From Archangium sp. (GTDB lineage: Bacteria; Myxococcota; Myxococcia; Myxococcales; Myxococcaceae): a stretch of DNA of 7,470 nucleotides. The translations under genes and the position numbers were made by a program. The stretch is from contig JAEUJR010001127.1 of the NCBI GenBank assembly GCA_016793585.1, forward strand, positions 1-7,470, given 5' to 3'. Positions 6,741 through 7,470 of this stretch are shown one piece after another. Below the pieces are notes generated by a model. That model saw only the letters and a list, made by a program, of their open reading frames with translations. It did not search any database and was not told the DNA's origin. Every line of letters begins with the position of its first letter. Positions within the stretch are counted from its first letter, which is position 1.

Positions 6741-6746
6741 CGGCGC

Positions 6747-7223
6747 ATGCAGGCCATCACCATGACGCCCATCGGCACCGTCCGCTCGACTCGCACCGCG
6801 ACCGAAGACGACGACTGGGATTCGGTGGTCTCTTCCGTCGAGCTCGACGCGGCGCAGTTCACCCCCGAAGCGCTCGCCGCGCTCGACAGCTTCTCGCACG
6901 TCGAGGTCGTCTTCCTCTTCGACCGCGTCGACCCGACGAAGGTCGAAACGCGGGCCCGGCACCCGAGGGAGAACACCGCGTGGCCGAAGGTCGGCATCTT
7001 CGCGCAGCGTGGAAAGAACCGGCCCAACCGCATCGGCACCACCATCTGCCGCATCGAGCGCGTCGAGGGTCTCAGCGTTCGCCTGAGCGGCCTCGACGCC
7101 GTCGACGGCACGCCGGTGCTCGACCTCAAGCCGTGGGTGCAGGAGTTCGGCCCGCGCGGAGCGGTGAAGCAGCCCGACTGGATGACCGAGTTGATGCGCC
7201 AGTACTGGGCAGCGCGCCCCTGA
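6747..7223 (+). CDS. trmO: TrmO-like tRNA (t6A37) N6-methyltransferase, short form
   Basis: This protein of 158 residues belongs to the TrmO/TsaA (formerly UPF0066) family, whose characterised member uses S-adenosylmethionine to methylate N6-threonylcarbamoyladenosine at position 37 of certain tRNAs in the cytoplasm. Evidence: PIGTVRS near the N-terminus (8-14), SHVEVVFLFDRVD (50-62), KVGIFAQRGKNRPNRIG (81-97), which matches the family's GVFAxRSPxRPNPIG block, and DGTPVLDLKPWVQEFGP (120-136), which matches GTPVLDIKPY. It lacks the extra C-terminal domain of the approximately 235-residue E. coli protein, as many short homologues do. RPNRIG in place of RPNPIG is unusual. An ATG at 6672 would add 25 residues without family similarity, and an ATG at 6762 would begin just before PIG; 6747 is preferred because of the box at 6735-6740. 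Function in this organism is inferred from the family. Confidence 0.88.
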   Translation: MQAITMTPIGTVRSTRTATEDDDWDSVVSSVELDAAQFTPEALAALDSFSHVEVVFLFDRVDPTKVETRARHPRENTAWPKVGIFAQRGKNRPNRIGTTICRIERVEGLSVRLSGLDAVDGTPVLDLKPWVQEFGPRGAVKQPDWMTELMRQYWAARP

Positions 7224-7233
7224 ACCCGGGACA

Positions 7234-7249
7234 GCTCCTGCGAAGGAGC
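7234..7249 (+). terminator. Small hairpin with GCGA tetraloop after the TrmO-like gene
   Basis: GCTCCT (7234-7239) pairs with AGGAGC (7244-7249) around the loop GCGA, a stable GNRA-type loop. It begins 11 bases after the stop at 7223. No T-run follows, so it could be an mRNA-end stabiliser rather than a terminator. Confidence 0.35.
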
Positions 7250-7269
7250 GTCACCTGACGGTTCAGATG

Positions 7270-7294
7270 CCCGCCGCACCTCGAGGTGGGCGGG
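7270..7294. terminator. GC-rich hairpin between convergent genes
   Basis: CCCGCC (7270-7275) pairs with GGCGGG (7289-7294). Inside, after one bulged G, lies the perfect palindrome CACCTCGAGGTG (7277-7288). The result is a long, very stable stem. No T-run follows on either strand. Its place between two convergent genes suggests a role in ending or protecting transcripts. Confidence 0.4.
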
Positions 7295-7301
7295 GGTGCT
7301 C

Positions 7302-7322
7302 GACGGCCCTCAGGGAGCCGTC
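7302..7322 (+). terminator. Hairpin overlapping the convergent gene's stop, followed by a T-rich tract
   Basis: GACGGC (7302-7307) pairs with GCCGTC (7317-7322); the 9-base interior can partly pair (CCT with AGG). On the plus strand it is followed by ACTTCTTCTTCG, a T-rich tract unusual in this GC-rich window, so it could terminate the TrmO-like transcript. The last two bases of the hairpin lie inside the TGA of the minus-strand gene. Confidence 0.4.
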
Positions 7323-7470
7323 ACTTCTTCTTCGACTTGAGCGCCGCGACGACCTTCGACTTGGCCGCGCTGCGGGTCTTCGCCACCGGGGCCGGCTTGT
7401 TGCCGTTCGCGATGGCCCGCTGCCGCTTGAGCGCCGAGAGCAACCGCATCTCGAGCAGCAGCAGCTCGTC
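7321..7470 (-). CDS. C-terminal end of an unknown lysine-rich-tailed protein (partial)
   Basis: An open frame enters from the right edge of the window and ends with TGA at 7323-7321, giving the last 49 residues of a protein. It begins DELLLLEMRLLSALKRQRA, which looks like an amphipathic helix or coiled-coil segment. A linker rich in Pro, Ala and Lys follows (GNKPAPVAKTRSAAKSK), and the protein ends VVAALKSKKK. The basic tail resembles those of nucleic-acid-binding or ribosome-associated proteins, but that is only a suggestion. The start and main domain are outside the window, so I cannot name it. It is convergent with the TrmO-like gene. Confidence 0.6.
   Translation of the reverse strand, partial: DELLLLEMRLLSALKRQRAIANGNKPAPVAKTRSAAKSKVVAALKSKKK

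Larger units (their letters stand above)
6284..6746. other. Region without an intact gene
   Basis: Between the stop of the M3-like gene and the likely start of the TrmO-like gene I find no intact gene. Plus-strand frames here are Arg- and Ala-rich and look like shadows. The minus strand carries a recognisable piece of a MopE-like repeat (6352-6492), and there is a short imperfect direct repeat around 6496-6566. The last stretch, about 6700-6746, probably holds the promoter of the downstream gene. I see no tRNA or strong terminator hairpin with a T-run here. Confidence 0.6.

Overview
The window is very GC-rich, with tightly packed genes, few convincing Shine-Dalgarno sites and secreted proteins of kinds common in myxobacteria (an outer-membrane barrel, a remnant of a Cys-rich MopE-like metal-binding repeat). 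I infer a member of the Myxococcota. This rests on protein style and base composition, not on a marker gene. I see no rRNA, tRNA, insertion sequence or CRISPR array.

Layout, left to right. At 89-1105 (+) is a family 2 glycosyltransferase with an extra Rossmann-like domain at its C-terminus. At 1180-2226 (+) is an outer-membrane beta-barrel protein with a signal peptide, followed after 23 bp by 2250-3851 (+), a large secreted protein of unknown function. These two probably form an operon. Eight bases further on is the end of a convergent gene, 3860-4744 (-), an RluA-family pseudouridine synthase. Only 15 bp from its likely start, a divergent gene at 4760-6283 (+) encodes a protein that I read as a catalytically dead relative of the M3 (thimet oligopeptidase-like) zinc peptidases: the fold-level sequence is kept but each metal ligand is replaced. 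Then comes a stretch of about 460 bp without an intact gene, holding on the minus strand the remains of a MopE-like repeat and a short direct repeat. At 6747-7223 (+) is a short-form TrmO-like tRNA methyltransferase, possibly read from a leaderless mRNA. A cluster of hairpins (7234-7322) separates it from the lysine-rich C-terminal end of a convergent gene that runs off the window (7321-7470, -).

Two genes belong to RNA modification (RluA-like, TrmO-like) and three to the envelope or cell surface (glycosyltransferase, barrel, secreted protein). The items most worth a second look are the M3-like pseudo-peptidase, the decayed MopE-like gene beside it, and the secreted protein with an internally duplicated module.
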